Positions 13,219 to 20,671 of a DNA stretch of 28,588 bases are shown here, one piece after another. The translations under genes and the position numbers were made by a program. The first letter of the stretch is position 1; each line of letters begins with the position of its first letter. Source of the stretch: a virus; the IMG/VR virus record IMGVR_UViG_3300020121_000321, positions 1 to 28,588 of that record. The stretch is one strand, 5' to 3'. The notes beneath the pieces were generated by a model. It saw only the letters and a program-made list of their open reading frames with translations, ran no database searches and had not been told where the DNA came from.

Positions 13219-14446
13219 GACGCACCTCGTGCTTCACCACCGTCGGGTTCACGTCCTCGTCCCGCTCCGCCAGGACGTCCTCCAGCTTCCGGTTCACCAG
13301 CGCGAGCGCGGCGGTGAGCGTCCCGAGCCCGCGCCCGTAGTCGACCACCTTCTCCCCGCTGGGCCCGGTGGAGACCATCTCCCGGCCGAGCTGGGACTGC
13401 TCCAGCCGCTGCGCCATCGGCGAGACGTGCTCGCCCTCGCTGGCGAGTGGATGGTCCTTCCAGTCGTCCTTGTACTCGTAGGCGCTCCCCTCGGCGCTGT
13501 GGAGGAAGTCCTCCAGTTGCGAGTCGCCCGAGCCGACGACGTCCTTCGTCCTCTCGTCGGAGAGCTTCGCCAGCCCGCCTGCGGCTCCGAGCGCTCCGCC
13601 GATGATGTTGCCGGTCATCTGATTCTGGCTCGCGGCGGCCTGCGCCTGGGCCTGGTACTGCTGGTTCGCCGCGCCGAGCACGTCCGGCGTCTGCTGCGGC
13701 GAGGCGGTGCTGCCCGGCGTCGAGCCGAACTGCTGCTGACCGACCCCCATGCCGGAGATGAGCCGCTGCAGGTTGCCGAGGTTCCAGTTCGCCTGCTGCC
13801 CAGCCTCGCCGACCTGCTGCCCGCGCAGCTGGTTCTGGTAGTTCGCGCCCTGCAGGGACTGGCCGAAGCTCTGGTTGAAGACGTCGTTGCCGGCGCCGAT
13901 GGAGCTGTACAGCGCCTGGTTGTAGGCGTCGTTCTGGCCGCGCTGGAAGCTCTGCATCTCGGTGTCGAAGGTCGGGTTCCCCTCCTTCAGTCCCATCGCG
14001 TAGAGCTGGTTCCGCTTTTCGTCGGCGGCCTTCTGCCACTGCGGATCGAGCCGGCTCGTCGCCTGCCCGTAGGTGGCCTCCTGCTGCTGCGCGCGTGCCG
14101 CGTCGCTGCCGTCGGGCGCCTGGCCCCACTGGGTGAGGGTCCCCTGCTGCCAGGGGTTCACCTGCATGTCCTGCTGGATGCCGCCGAGCTGGTCCTGGGC
14201 GAGGCCCTGCAGTCCGGCCTGCGTGCCGAACTGACTGTTCAGCGCCTGCTGCTGCAGCGGGTTGAGCACCTGATTCTGGCTCCACTGCCCGGTGCTCGGG
14301 TCCTGGGCCCAGGTCGAGCTGCCCCACTGGCTGTACTGGTTGGGGCGGTTGTTCAGCGTGTTCGCCTGGTTTGCCAGCGTGTCGTACTGGTTCTGCTGCT
14401 GCGCGAGCGCCTGGTAGTCGGGCGCCGGCCCGGGACCCTTACCCAT
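13211..14446 (-). CDS. Internal virion protein with C-terminal S74-type chaperone domain, 411 aa
   Basis: Residues 1-280 are strongly Gln/Asn/Ala-rich helices, like gp14-type internal virion proteins of T7-like phages. Residues about 276-294 are a Gly/Ala-rich hydrophobic patch. From 296 the sequence is SDERTK, the SDxRxK signature of the S74 intramolecular chaperone, whose Ser and Lys form the self-cleavage dyad (Ser296, Lys301). It is followed by a YEYKDDW-type strand, PMAQRLEQ and DYGRGLGTLTAALALV, in canonical order. Cleavage would be expected before Ser296. A similar SDER ending is known in internal virion proteins of podoviruses, usually annotated as tail-fibre domain. ATG overlaps the acetyltransferase-like gene and follows GGAGG. 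Confidence 0.72.
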   Translation of the reverse strand: MGKGPGPAPDYQALAQQQNQYDTLANQANTLNNRPNQYSQWGSSTWAQDPSTGQWSQNQVLNPLQQQALNSQFGTQAGLQGLAQDQLGGIQQDMQVNPWQQGTLTQWGQAPDGSDAARAQQQEATYGQATSRLDPQWQKAADEKRNQLYAMGLKEGNPTFDTEMQSFQRGQNDAYNQALYSSIGAGNDVFNQSFGQSLQGANYQNQLRGQQVGEAGQQANWNLGNLQRLISGMGVGQQQFGSTPGSTASPQQTPDVLGAANQQYQAQAQAAASQNQMTGNIIGGALGAAGGLAKLSDERTKDVVGSGDSQLEDFLHSAEGSAYEYKDDWKDHPLASEGEHVSPMAQRLEQSQLGREMVSTGPSGEKVVDYGRGLGTLTAALALVNRKLEDVLAERDEDVNPTVVKHEVRHG

Positions 14447-14885
14447 GTACAGCAGCCTCCTTCTTCAGCATCCGCTGCCACATGGGGCAGCTCTCTGGGC
14501 GGCACTCCAGCACGACGAGGTCGTCGCCATGGAGACCACCGTTTACGATTGTCGCAACGTGCTGGTAGCCCAGCACCCGGTAGTGCCCCTCCAGCCACCG
14601 GGCGCGGCTGCTGTTCACGTAGCCGAGGACCGCCTTGAGCTTCAGCTGGCCGAAGACGTAGCGGAGCCCGTGGCGGAAGAGCGGCAGGAAGGCGTGGCTG
14701 TCCTGGATGGCGATGTGCGCCGAGCAGCTGCCACCCATCCAGGTGTTGAAGCCCAGCACGCCGAGCAGCTCGTCCTTGTCGTTACGCGCCTCAATCATCC
14801 GCAGGCAGGGGCCGACGTCGATGCCGAGGTTCTTGAAGAGGAAGACGGTGGCGTCGTGCGCCTGGCTGGCCTGGATGTGAATCAC
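14439..14885 (-). CDS. GNAT-fold protein, T7 gp13-like internal virion protein position
   Basis: In the 148-residue protein, the order of a strand with LLGVLGFNTW, then CSAHIAIQDSHAFLPLFRHGLRYVF and a strand LKAVLGYVNSSRARWLEGHYRVLGY follows the GNAT acetyltransferase fold: central strands, the CoA-binding helix and the final strand with the RVLGYQ pattern. In T7-like phages a gp13-type protein of this fold sits at the same place, before gp14. Whether it acetylates anything or has only a structural role is unknown. The GTG start overlaps the short upstream ORF as GTGA and follows GGAGG by six bases. Confidence 0.72.
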   Translation of the reverse strand: MIHIQASQAHDATVFLFKNLGIDVGPCLRMIEARNDKDELLGVLGFNTWMGGSCSAHIAIQDSHAFLPLFRHGLRYVFGQLKLKAVLGYVNSSRARWLEGHYRVLGYQHVATIVNGGLHGDDLVVLECRPESCPMWQRMLKKEAAVHG

Positions 14886-14980
14886 AGCAGGCCTCCGCTC
14901 TGCCAGGTGAAGTCGATGCTGTTGAGCGTCGACTGCGTGGTGGCGATGCCCTTCATGATGAGCGCGACGAGGCGCCCCAT
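14882..14980 (-). CDS. Short coupled ORF, 32 aa
   Basis: Between the nozzle stop (TAG at 14984-14986) and the GNAT gene, an ATG three bases after the stop opens a 32-residue frame (MGRLVALIMKGIATTQ then STLNSIDFTW). Its TGA overlaps the next GTG. The stop-start spacing on both sides is that of real neighbours in this operon, which supports translation. A hydrophobic N-terminal helix is likely. Ribosome-site quality is modest (AGGGG). It may be a genuine virion miniprotein or only a coupling leader. Confidence 0.5.
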   Translation of the reverse strand: MGRLVALIMKGIATTQSTLNSIDFTWQSGGLL

Positions 14981-14983
14981 CCC

Positions 14984-16786
14984 CTAGGGCCCGTTCACCG
15001 CCGAGCTGCGCACCGGGTCTCCGCCCCAGACCGCGTTGTCCCAGGTCGAGGTGTCCCAGATGGCGACCGTGCCCGGATTCGCCGTCACCGCAGTGGTGAG
15101 CGAGGTGAGGTCGTAGTCCCAGCGCAGCTGGGTAATCCAGTTCAGGTCGCTGTTGCTGGTGAGGAACTGCGGGCGGACGAAGGAGACGCGCTTGTTGTTG
15201 CTCTTGGAGTCGAGGCCCTGGAACGAGGTGAACATCAGGAAGCTGATGCCCGTGCCCGTCGTGGAGAAGACCGTCTCGTCGCGCCCGCCGCTCGCCTGGA
15301 AGAGGTAGCCGTCGGGCGTGCCGAAGTAGAGGTGGCTCTGGTAGATGCCCATCGACTGGGCACGCCGGCCCTCCAGCCGCGCCCAGCCCTTGGTCTGCAT
15401 GTTCATCGCGTACTGGACGAACGTGGTGCCATCGACCTGGGGGCAGCTGATGAGGATGGAGGTCTCGTCGGGCGACAGCTGCAGCGCCCAGTTGCGGTTG
15501 CTGGAGTTGCCCGTCACCTCGCCGGTGATGGCGTTGTCGATCTTCGCCGTCTCGTAGATGGAGCGGTCGGCGAGGCTCGCGCCCTGCAGCAGCTTCGACA
15601 GCGAGATGAGCCCGTAGTTGTTGAGGATGAGGACGTCACCGCCGGAGTCGAGCGTGAGGCGCCGCCCGGCCGGCAGCCCGGAGAAGCTCCACGTCCCGAC
15701 GAGGGTGAACTTCCCCACCGTGGACGGGTCGGTGCCGGTGTAGACCGAGATGTCCCCGGCGCTCGACAGCACGCAGAGGTTGTTCTCCACGCCCGCGCCA
15801 CCGTCCACGCTCCACCGCGCGTAGCAGCGCAGCTCTCCGCCTCGGCTCATGTTGTTGCCGAAGGGGAAGGACGTGGCCGCCCCGTAGATGAGCCCGGTGC
15901 CGAGGTACCAGCCGGTGCCCGACTGGGAGACGGTGAAGAAGAGCCGGTTCTGGAACGCGCAGACGGACGTGAAGGTGGCCGGGTCGACGCCGGAGACCTG
16001 CGTCGCGCCGCCGCCGAGCGTCACCTTCGTCCAGGTCGCCGTCGATTCGGTGTACGTGTAGTAGCCGTTCAGCTCGTCGCAGAGCGCCAGGAAGCTGCCG
16101 GCTGCAGTGGTGAACGAGGTGAAGCTGCAGTACCCGGCGACGCCGCCCGTGCTGCCCCAGCTGACGACCTTCGTCGCCGCGACGTTGAACGTCGAGCAGT
16201 CGTAGATGCCGTCGGAGGTGGCGACGAAGAGCCTGTCGTTCGCCCCGATGGCGCCGCTGTACGGGATGACGGAGCGCACCTCCATGTTCGCCGTCACGCC
16301 GCCGGTGAGAGTCGCCGCGCCCCAGCTCGCCCCGACGCCGCCCGAGGTGGTGGTGGTGATGGCGTTGCCCAGCGCCCCGGGCTGCTTGGAGGTGAAGGTG
16401 AGCGTCGTCGTCCCGGTCCAGGTGACGATGGCGGAGATGTCCGAGCGGGCGGCGAGCACCGCCTTGAAGCCGGTAATGGTGGTGGCTGCGTCGGTGTTGA
16501 AGACGCAGTTCGCCACCGGCAGCCCGCCGATGACGACCGCTGCCGTCCCCGAGGTTGGCGGAGTGAAGAGCCCCGTCGCCTGGGTAGAACCGATGTGGTA
16601 CGCCTGCGCGACGCTGCCGAGCCGAGTCTTCGCCCCGTAGGCGCTGGGGATGAGGTTGGTGAGCGCGATGCAGTTCGTCGGGTCCATCGCCGCGTACGGC
16701 GAGACCGTGTCGAGCCCTCCCACGGGCGACGGCATCTGCGTCACCTGCAGGGTCTGCTGACCCATGAGACGGGTCGGCGCGGGCAT
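14984..16786 (-). CDS. Tail nozzle protein (T7 gp12/P22 gp10-like position), 600 aa
   Basis: The N-terminus has PSPVGGLDTVSPYAAMDP, then ALTNLIPSAYGAKTRLGS. The pattern P-x-GG-x-N/D with ALxNLxP and R-x-G is a signature of the nozzle or packaged-DNA stabilisation proteins of short-tailed phages. The rest is a long run of beta strands and Gly/Ser/Thr turns (for example GANDRLFVATSDGIYD, NLCVLSSAGDISVYTG, MGIYQSHLYFGTPDGYLF), as in the beta-propeller core of such proteins. The ATG shares one base with the previous stop (TGATG). It follows the adaptor directly, as in T7 and P22 relatives. It would close the tail tube below the adaptor ring. Confidence 0.8.
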   Translation of the reverse strand: MPAPTRLMGQQTLQVTQMPSPVGGLDTVSPYAAMDPTNCIALTNLIPSAYGAKTRLGSVAQAYHIGSTQATGLFTPPTSGTAAVVIGGLPVANCVFNTDAATTITGFKAVLAARSDISAIVTWTGTTTLTFTSKQPGALGNAITTTTSGGVGASWGAATLTGGVTANMEVRSVIPYSGAIGANDRLFVATSDGIYDCSTFNVAATKVVSWGSTGGVAGYCSFTSFTTAAGSFLALCDELNGYYTYTESTATWTKVTLGGGATQVSGVDPATFTSVCAFQNRLFFTVSQSGTGWYLGTGLIYGAATSFPFGNNMSRGGELRCYARWSVDGGAGVENNLCVLSSAGDISVYTGTDPSTVGKFTLVGTWSFSGLPAGRRLTLDSGGDVLILNNYGLISLSKLLQGASLADRSIYETAKIDNAITGEVTGNSSNRNWALQLSPDETSILISCPQVDGTTFVQYAMNMQTKGWARLEGRRAQSMGIYQSHLYFGTPDGYLFQASGGRDETVFSTTGTGISFLMFTSFQGLDSKSNNKRVSFVRPQFLTSNSDLNWITQLRWDYDLTSLTTAVTANPGTVAIWDTSTWDNAVWGGDPVRSSAVNGP

Positions 16787-17616
16787 CAGCTACCGTACCC
16801 GGTGATGGGGACGTTCCAGGTCCCGTCGAGGTACCGGAAGCCGGTGCCGCTGCCGTTCAGCGACAGCTTCTCCATCGGCCGGTCGCTGCCCACGACGGCG
16901 TCCCACGCCGAATCGAAGTCGGCCTGGGCCCGGCTGGTGTCGAAGCCCTTCTCGGCGAGCCAGCGCAGCTTCAGCGCGCGGCTGAAGAGGAACGGGTCGA
17001 AGAGGATGAGGTCGGCGCTCGCCTGGTAGTAGGGGAACGCGGTGGTGCCGCCCCCGGCGTCGGCGAAGCCCGGGGTGTAGCGGCTGGCGACGGCGCTGGT
17101 TCCGGCCCGCTGGCACCAGTTCTTGCTCGTGTAGTCGAAGAAGAGGGTCTGGCTCGCGGGCGGCGGGTTCGGCCACACCAGGAACTGCCCCTGCTCGATG
17201 GCGAAGCCGAGGAAGAGCGTGACACTGTTGCCGACCCGTCCCACCAGCCACGTCCGCACCTGCGGCGAGATGGGCCCGGCGAAGGGCAGCTGGCTGGTGT
17301 AGTTCCACGCGGTCTGCGGCGTCAGCCGGAGGAAGTCCGCCGGCAGGTCGATGGCGTAGAACGGCGGCGGAGTCGTCGGCGTCCCCGGGCTCGCGGGCGT
17401 GGTGAAGTTGTACGTCGTCTGCATCAGCGCCCAGTTCCACTGGCGCATGAAGTCCTGCCCCACCTCCACGGAGAGCCGCACCAGCTGCTGCCAGAGCGGA
17501 TCCGTGGACGTGGTGGCGTCGGTCTGCACCCCGAGATTCAGCTCCATCCCGACACGGGCGATGAGGTCCGCAGCGGTGTTGTAGTGAGTGGTGAGGTACG
17601 AGACCGACGGTGGCAT
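16786..17616 (-). CDS. Head-to-tail adaptor (T7 gp11/P22 gp4-like), 276 aa
   Basis: The protein has an N-terminal helix (TAADLIARVGMELN), a long helix with LVRLSVEVGQDFMRQWNWALMQ, and a C-terminal helix pair with SRALKLRWLAEKGFDTSR and FDSAWDAVVG. This layout, with the short FYAIDLPADFLRL segment between, is common to adaptor or tail tubular A proteins. They form the ring that joins portal to nozzle. The position before the nozzle and after the capsid block supports it. The start is ATG with GGGGA nearby. The stop of the preceding gene is three bases upstream. Confidence 0.75.
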   Translation of the reverse strand: MPPSVSYLTTHYNTAADLIARVGMELNLGVQTDATTSTDPLWQQLVRLSVEVGQDFMRQWNWALMQTTYNFTTPASPGTPTTPPPFYAIDLPADFLRLTPQTAWNYTSQLPFAGPISPQVRTWLVGRVGNSVTLFLGFAIEQGQFLVWPNPPPASQTLFFDYTSKNWCQRAGTSAVASRYTPGFADAGGGTTAFPYYQASADLILFDPFLFSRALKLRWLAEKGFDTSRAQADFDSAWDAVVGSDRPMEKLSLNGSGTGFRYLDGTWNVPITGYGS

Positions 17617-17619
17617 TCG

Positions 17620-17934
17620 TTACTTCCCCTTGAGCAGGCGCTCTTCGAGCTGGGCGAGACGACGGTTCGCGTCCTCCAGCTGGCTCTTGACCTGATTCTT
17701 TTCCGCCTCGGCCTTGTCCTTTTCGGCGCGGAGCTGGCTCGCGGCGGCGTTCTTCGTCGCCACGTCGATCCACTGGCGCGCCCGGCGCTGCATGTCGCGG
17801 AGCCCCGGGTGCTTCGTCAGCACGTTGTCGTCGAGGGTGCAGAGCTGCTCCACGGTGTAGATGTGGAGGTAGCGCAGCCCCTCGGCGTCACCCCGGGTCA
17901 GCTCCGGCCACTTCTCGATGGGCGTGCCCGACAT
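17620..17934 (-). CDS. C-terminal half of a split virion-block protein, 104 aa
   Basis: It begins MSGTPIEKWPELT and contains YTVEQLCTLDDN and a coiled coil over residues about 60-104. In other short-tailed phages the GTPxExWP and TVEQL motifs belong to one longer protein whose first half has a VPGD segment, as in the gene next upstream (17977-18249). Here an in-frame TAA separates the halves. The frame upstream of this ATG is open back to that TAA, with no other start codon and no good ribosome site, so this half may be made by readthrough, by reinitiation, or not at all. Function of the full-length family is unknown. Confidence 0.65.
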   Translation of the reverse strand: MSGTPIEKWPELTRGDAEGLRYLHIYTVEQLCTLDDNVLTKHPGLRDMQRRARQWIDVATKNAAASQLRAEKDKAEAEKNQVKSQLEDANRRLAQLEERLLKGK

Positions 17935-17976
17935 CGCCTGCTTGGCGTTGTCGTCGTTCCTGCTCCGCCACTCGTC

Positions 17977-18249
17977 TTACAGCTGCTTGTAGCGGAGCCG
18001 GTGGATGTCGTTCACCGGGCAGTCGACGATGTTGTTCCTGTCGCCCGGCACGGTGATGCGGATGAACTCGATTTCGTCGAAGACCGGCCGCCCCTCCTTG
18101 GCGCTCCGGTCGGCGTTCGGGTGAGCCGCCCACTCCTTGCGGAACTCGACGTAGTTGCGCCCGTCCTGCTTCCAGGCCGAGTCGTCGCCGAACTGGCGGA
18201 CGGTGTCGGCGATGCTCTGGGAGTCGACGTCAGCGGTGTCCACCCTCAT
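17977..18249 (-). CDS. N-terminal half of the split protein, 90 aa
   Basis: ATG overlaps the preceding stop (ATGA). Residues about 33-85 read YVEFRKEWAAHPN, GRPVFDEIEF, RITVPGDRNNIVD and then HRLRYKQL, after which comes TAA. The PGD-x4-V and [hydrophobic]-D/E-R-P-V-type segment, followed by RF/RY and then a linker into GTPxExWP, is the arrangement I know from a single uninterrupted phage protein encoded between capsid and internal virion genes. After the TAA the same frame continues sensibly (DEWRSRNDD) into the next gene. This points to a nonsense change, a sequence error or programmed readthrough. Confidence 0.65.
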   Translation of the reverse strand: MRVDTADVDSQSIADTVRQFGDDSAWKQDGRNYVEFRKEWAAHPNADRSAKEGRPVFDEIEFIRITVPGDRNNIVDCPVNDIHRLRYKQL

Positions 18250-18491
18250 GACGCCACCTCCACCGTCTGCTCAGCAGCAGGAGCGGGAGGCGGCTTCGGC
18301 TGGCCCACCTTCAGCAGCTCGTGCTGGGGGAGCGAGGCGACTCCGAGGAACACGTCGGCCAGGACGAGGCTGTCGCGGCAGAGGAGCCGGAACTGGTCGT
18401 CGTTGAAGCCCTTCCCCTTCGGGAAGTGGATGTCCCAGATGTGCCCGAGGAGCTGCAGGGCGGCGGCGTTGCGGACCTTCTCAAGTGACAC
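18246..18491 (-). CDS. Small late protein, 81 aa
   Basis: GTG at 18491 is the only suitable start. The ribosome site is weak (GAGAG). The protein is a helical N-terminal part (RNAAALQLLGHIWDIHF) followed by a second helix (DSLVLADVFLGVASL) and a Pro/Ala-rich tail. I do not recognise the family. It is coupled through ATGA to the split protein, which suggests the two act together. It lies in the region between capsid decoration and adaptor, where short-tailed phages keep small virion or completion proteins. Confidence 0.6.
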   Translation of the reverse strand: MSLEKVRNAAALQLLGHIWDIHFPKGKGFNDDQFRLLCRDSLVLADVFLGVASLPQHELLKVGQPKPPPAPAAEQTVEVAS

Positions 18492-18527
18492 GGTGCACTC
18501 TCGATTCTGACTGCGGGTTAACGACTG

Positions 18528-18887
18528 TCACGGGGCCCCGTTGGCCTGGGTGCCCGAAGCGGTGAGGGCGATGCCGGCCACGTACCCAACGGCAGTGGCG
18601 GCGGCGACGGTGACGACGGCACCGTTCACGGTGATGGGGATGCCCGCCACGTAGGAGGCGATGGTGCCGCTCGCGGCGTAGATGAGCTTCCCGTTGCTGG
18701 TGTCGAAGGCGAGGCCGCCGATGTACCGGCGCGCCTGCGAAGCCTCCGCGACGATGCAGAGGTTGCCCGAGGCGTCGAGCTGGAAGCCGGGGCGGAAGGC
18801 GGAGTTTGTCGCGACGGCGCCCGCCGTCGAGCACTGGATGACGCCGGCATCGTCGATGGTCACGCCGTTGAGAATCCGGGTCGCCAC
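18528..18887 (-). CDS. Probable small virion protein, 119 aa
   Basis: GTG follows AAGGAGG by five bases, an excellent ribosome site. The protein is almost all beta-strand-like and Gly/Ala/Val-rich, with two YVAGI repeats (ASYVAGIPITVNG and GYVAGIALTASG), and the N-terminal part (VTIDDAGVIQ, FQLDASGNLCIV) has short-strand/turn patterns. It probably folds as a small beta domain in the virion, such as a head decoration or minor structural protein. No family assignment. A terminator lies just upstream of it, so it may have its own transcript or depend on partial readthrough. Confidence 0.6.
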   Translation of the reverse strand: MATRILNGVTIDDAGVIQCSTAGAVATNSAFRPGFQLDASGNLCIVAEASQARRYIGGLAFDTSNGKLIYAASGTIASYVAGIPITVNGAVVTVAAATAVGYVAGIALTASGTQANGAP

Positions 18888-18900
18888 GCAGGCCTCCTTG

Positions 18901-18937
18901 AAGAAAGACCCGAGGGAGCGCGCAGCTCCCCCGGGTC
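18901..18937 (-). terminator. Intrinsic terminator after capsid block
   Basis: Read on the - strand, GACCCGGGGGAGC pairs with GCTCCCTCGGGTC (12 of 13 positions) around TGCGC and is followed by TTTCTT. The stem is very strong and the T-run is short. It lies 21 bases after the stop of the probable decoration gene. A terminator here is typical of phages, where it lowers expression of genes after the capsid. Confidence 0.75.
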
Positions 18938-18958
18938 CAGTTCACTGCCCGAGGTCGA

Positions 18959-19501
18959 CTAGGCGGTCGCCAGTGCCGTCGCGGTGAAGCCGTTCATGAA
19001 CGGGTACGAGAGGCTGACCTGGGTGAACCCCGAGCTGGGGGTGTCCTGGGCCGCCTTACAGACCGCGTTCAGCACGTAGTAGGCGTGGTTCGCCCCGCCC
19101 ACCGTGCACTGACCCGGGGTGGCGGTCAGCTCCAGGCTGGCGTTCGCGGCGCCCGTGCCGGCAGCGGTGGTGCTCACCGGGGCCTGTCCCTGCACCATGT
19201 ACCAGCCGTACTGGCTGGCGACGTTGGCGGACATCGCCACCGCCACCTGCCCACGGCTGGCGATCACGGAGCGGGTGGTGGTGCCCGCCACGGGGTCGTA
19301 GACCACGAGGTCGCCGGCCGCAGTGGACGCGACGCCCTTGAGGTAGATGAACTGCGCCTGGCCGTAGCCGAGCGAGCCCGTGTCGACACCCTTGCAGATG
19401 GTGCCGAGCGCGAACTGCTTGGTGGTGCCGGTGTTCATGATGTTCGCGCCGATGAGGTCGACGGCGACGAAGGTGAGCTGAGCAGCAGTAGGAAATGCCA
19501 T
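18959..19501 (-). CDS. Probable head decoration/minor capsid protein, 180 aa
   Basis: This gene directly follows the major capsid gene and starts like it, with MAFP. The body is beta-rich (FIYLKGVASTAAGDLVVYD, GQVAVAMSANVASQYGWYMV, APVSTTAAGTG) with short helical turns, like small capsid-binding or stabilising proteins located at this position. The start ATG is eight bases after AAGGA, part of a repeated AGGAAAGGAAAGGA tract that promises high expression. The stop is TAG, and a strong terminator follows. I cannot name the exact family. A decoration role is inferred from place and strand content. Confidence 0.65.
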   Translation of the reverse strand: MAFPTAAQLTFVAVDLIGANIMNTGTTKQFALGTICKGVDTGSLGYGQAQFIYLKGVASTAAGDLVVYDPVAGTTTRSVIASRGQVAVAMSANVASQYGWYMVQGQAPVSTTAAGTGAANASLELTATPGQCTVGGANHAYYVLNAVCKAAQDTPSSGFTQVSLSYPFMNGFTATALATA

Positions 19502-19508
19502 GTTGTTT

Positions 19509-19525
19509 GTCCTTTCCTTTCCTTG
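19509..19525 (-). promoter_or_regulatory. Multiple Shine-Dalgarno tract before decoration gene
   Basis: Read on the - strand, AAGGAAAGGAAAGGA contains three overlapping AGGA elements before the ATG. This fits high translation of a virion protein. Its purine richness stands out from the GC-rich surroundings. Confidence 0.6.
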
Positions 19526-19528
19526 GGC

Positions 19529-20524
19529 TTAGGTCTTGCCGATGCGGCCCTGGAACTGGTTTCCGCCGCAGGTCAGGTTGCCGGCCCAGGCGAGGATGGT
19601 GACCTCTGCGTCCTGGTTGATCGCCTGGCGCGTGCGCGGGCTGAGCGGGACGAAGTTCCGCTCGCTGTGCGGACGCCACTTCAGGTACTTGGTGTTCAGG
19701 AACCACATGGTGTTCGCGGGCGCCTGTCCACCGATTCCGCCGTCAAGGATGACGTCGCAATCCATGAACTTCAAAGACACGAATCCGGCTTCACCTGTTG
19801 CGGCGGCGGTGAAGCGCTGGTTCGTCTGCAGCGACGCGAGGTAGGCGGTGTAGCCGTTCGAGTCGGTGAGGATGAGGTCCGGCCGGTCGCTTCCACGGAC
19901 CAGCTGCACCCAGAGGCTGTTCATGTCCGCCTGGCTGGTGGCGGAGGTGAACGTGGTGTCGCGCTGGTAGTACGGCCGCCAGAAGGTGCTGATGCTCGCG
20001 CTGCGGTCGATGCCGCCGTAGGTCCCGGTGGCGACGGCGCCGGTCGAGCCTGCGGTGGGAACCACCGCCTGCAGACCGACCACCTGCTTCCCGCCGTACC
20101 CGGTGCCATCCGAGTACAGGCCGGCGCTGATGAGGTTCGCCATCGAGGCCTCGGCGACCTGGATGCGGGCCTCAAGCAGGTCGATGACCTGCTCCTTCCC
20201 GGCGTTCTGCAGCTGCTCCAGCCCGCTGATGACCACCGGGCACGCGGCCTGGCAGATGTTGTACTGCGCCCAGCTGATCACGTCCTGCGCTGCGACCGGG
20301 AGCAGGTCGTAGCCGGAGTAGAAGCCGGCGTTGCCGTTGCTGGCGAACGACAGCTCGTGGGCGATGATGCTGCCTCCAGAGAACTTCTGGATGCGCTTGC
20401 CCTTCTTGAGCTGCGCCAGGACAGCGTTGTTCTGGGTGACGTTGTCGGCAATCTCGCCCGTGCGCGACTCGATGGTGGTCGCGACGATGTCGGTGATCGC
20501 CGTGGGGGTACCGGGAAATGCCAT
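19529..20524 (-). CDS. Major capsid protein, 331 aa
   Basis: The protein is 331 residues long and follows the scaffold in the usual place. Its N-terminal arm (AITDIVATTIESRTGEIADN) leads to SGGSIIAHELSF, a long helix (LEQLQNAGKEQVIDLLEARI), then LISAGLYSDGTGYGGKQVVGLQ, and a C-terminal strand-rich part (FMDCDVILDGGIGG, MWFLNTKYLKWRPH). This N-arm, spine-helix and peripheral-domain order is that of HK97-fold capsid proteins, and the GTGYGGKQ-x2-GL segment recurs in podovirus capsids. ATG follows a GAGGAG site. The stop is TAA, showing TAA is a normal stop in this genome. High expression is expected. Confidence 0.85.
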   Translation of the reverse strand: MAFPGTPTAITDIVATTIESRTGEIADNVTQNNAVLAQLKKGKRIQKFSGGSIIAHELSFASNGNAGFYSGYDLLPVAAQDVISWAQYNICQAACPVVISGLEQLQNAGKEQVIDLLEARIQVAEASMANLISAGLYSDGTGYGGKQVVGLQAVVPTAGSTGAVATGTYGGIDRSASISTFWRPYYQRDTTFTSATSQADMNSLWVQLVRGSDRPDLILTDSNGYTAYLASLQTNQRFTAAATGEAGFVSLKFMDCDVILDGGIGGQAPANTMWFLNTKYLKWRPHSERNFVPLSPRTRQAINQDAEVTILAWAGNLTCGGNQFQGRIGKT

Positions 20525-20546
20525 TGCGGAGACTCCTCGTGGGGGA

Positions 20547-20590
20547 TGACGCGGTCAGTGCCTGACTCCGCGTCACCGCCCCGAGGCGGT
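20547..20590 (-). other. Tandem hairpins in the scaffold-capsid gap
   Basis: Bases 20547-20575 form a long hairpin: TGACGCGG pairs with CCGCGTCA, and TCAG with CTGA inside, around TGC. Bases 20575-20590 form ACCGCC/GGCGGT around a four-base loop. Both are followed closely by the capsid Shine-Dalgarno on the - strand. No T-run is present. They could protect or process the capsid messenger, or act as an attenuator. The whole gap from 20525 to 20671 holds no gene. Confidence 0.6.
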
Positions 20591-20671
20591 CGCCGGTCCC
20601 CCTGGCGTCGGGGGTGCGACTCCCTCTGCACTCACCGAATCGTCCGGCCGAGGGCGGCCAGGTCCCGGGCG

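Noticed and set aside
14537-14553. Extra copies of the dyad half-site (TGACAAyCGT-like) at 14537, 18512 and 6060
   Set aside because: Partial, non-palindromic matches. One lies within coding sequence, so chance is the simplest reading.
15332-17029. Long open frame on the + strand (565 codons) opposite the nozzle gene, and similar ones at 22080-23762 and 24268-26250
   Set aside because: Arg/Ala/Gly-rich translations without motifs, lying opposite genes with clear families. Such frames are expected by chance in GC-rich DNA.
17977-17979. Genome-wide reassignment of TAA as a sense codon
   Set aside because: TAA ends other genes at sensible places, including the capsid gene, the GNAT-like gene and the 7013 gene.
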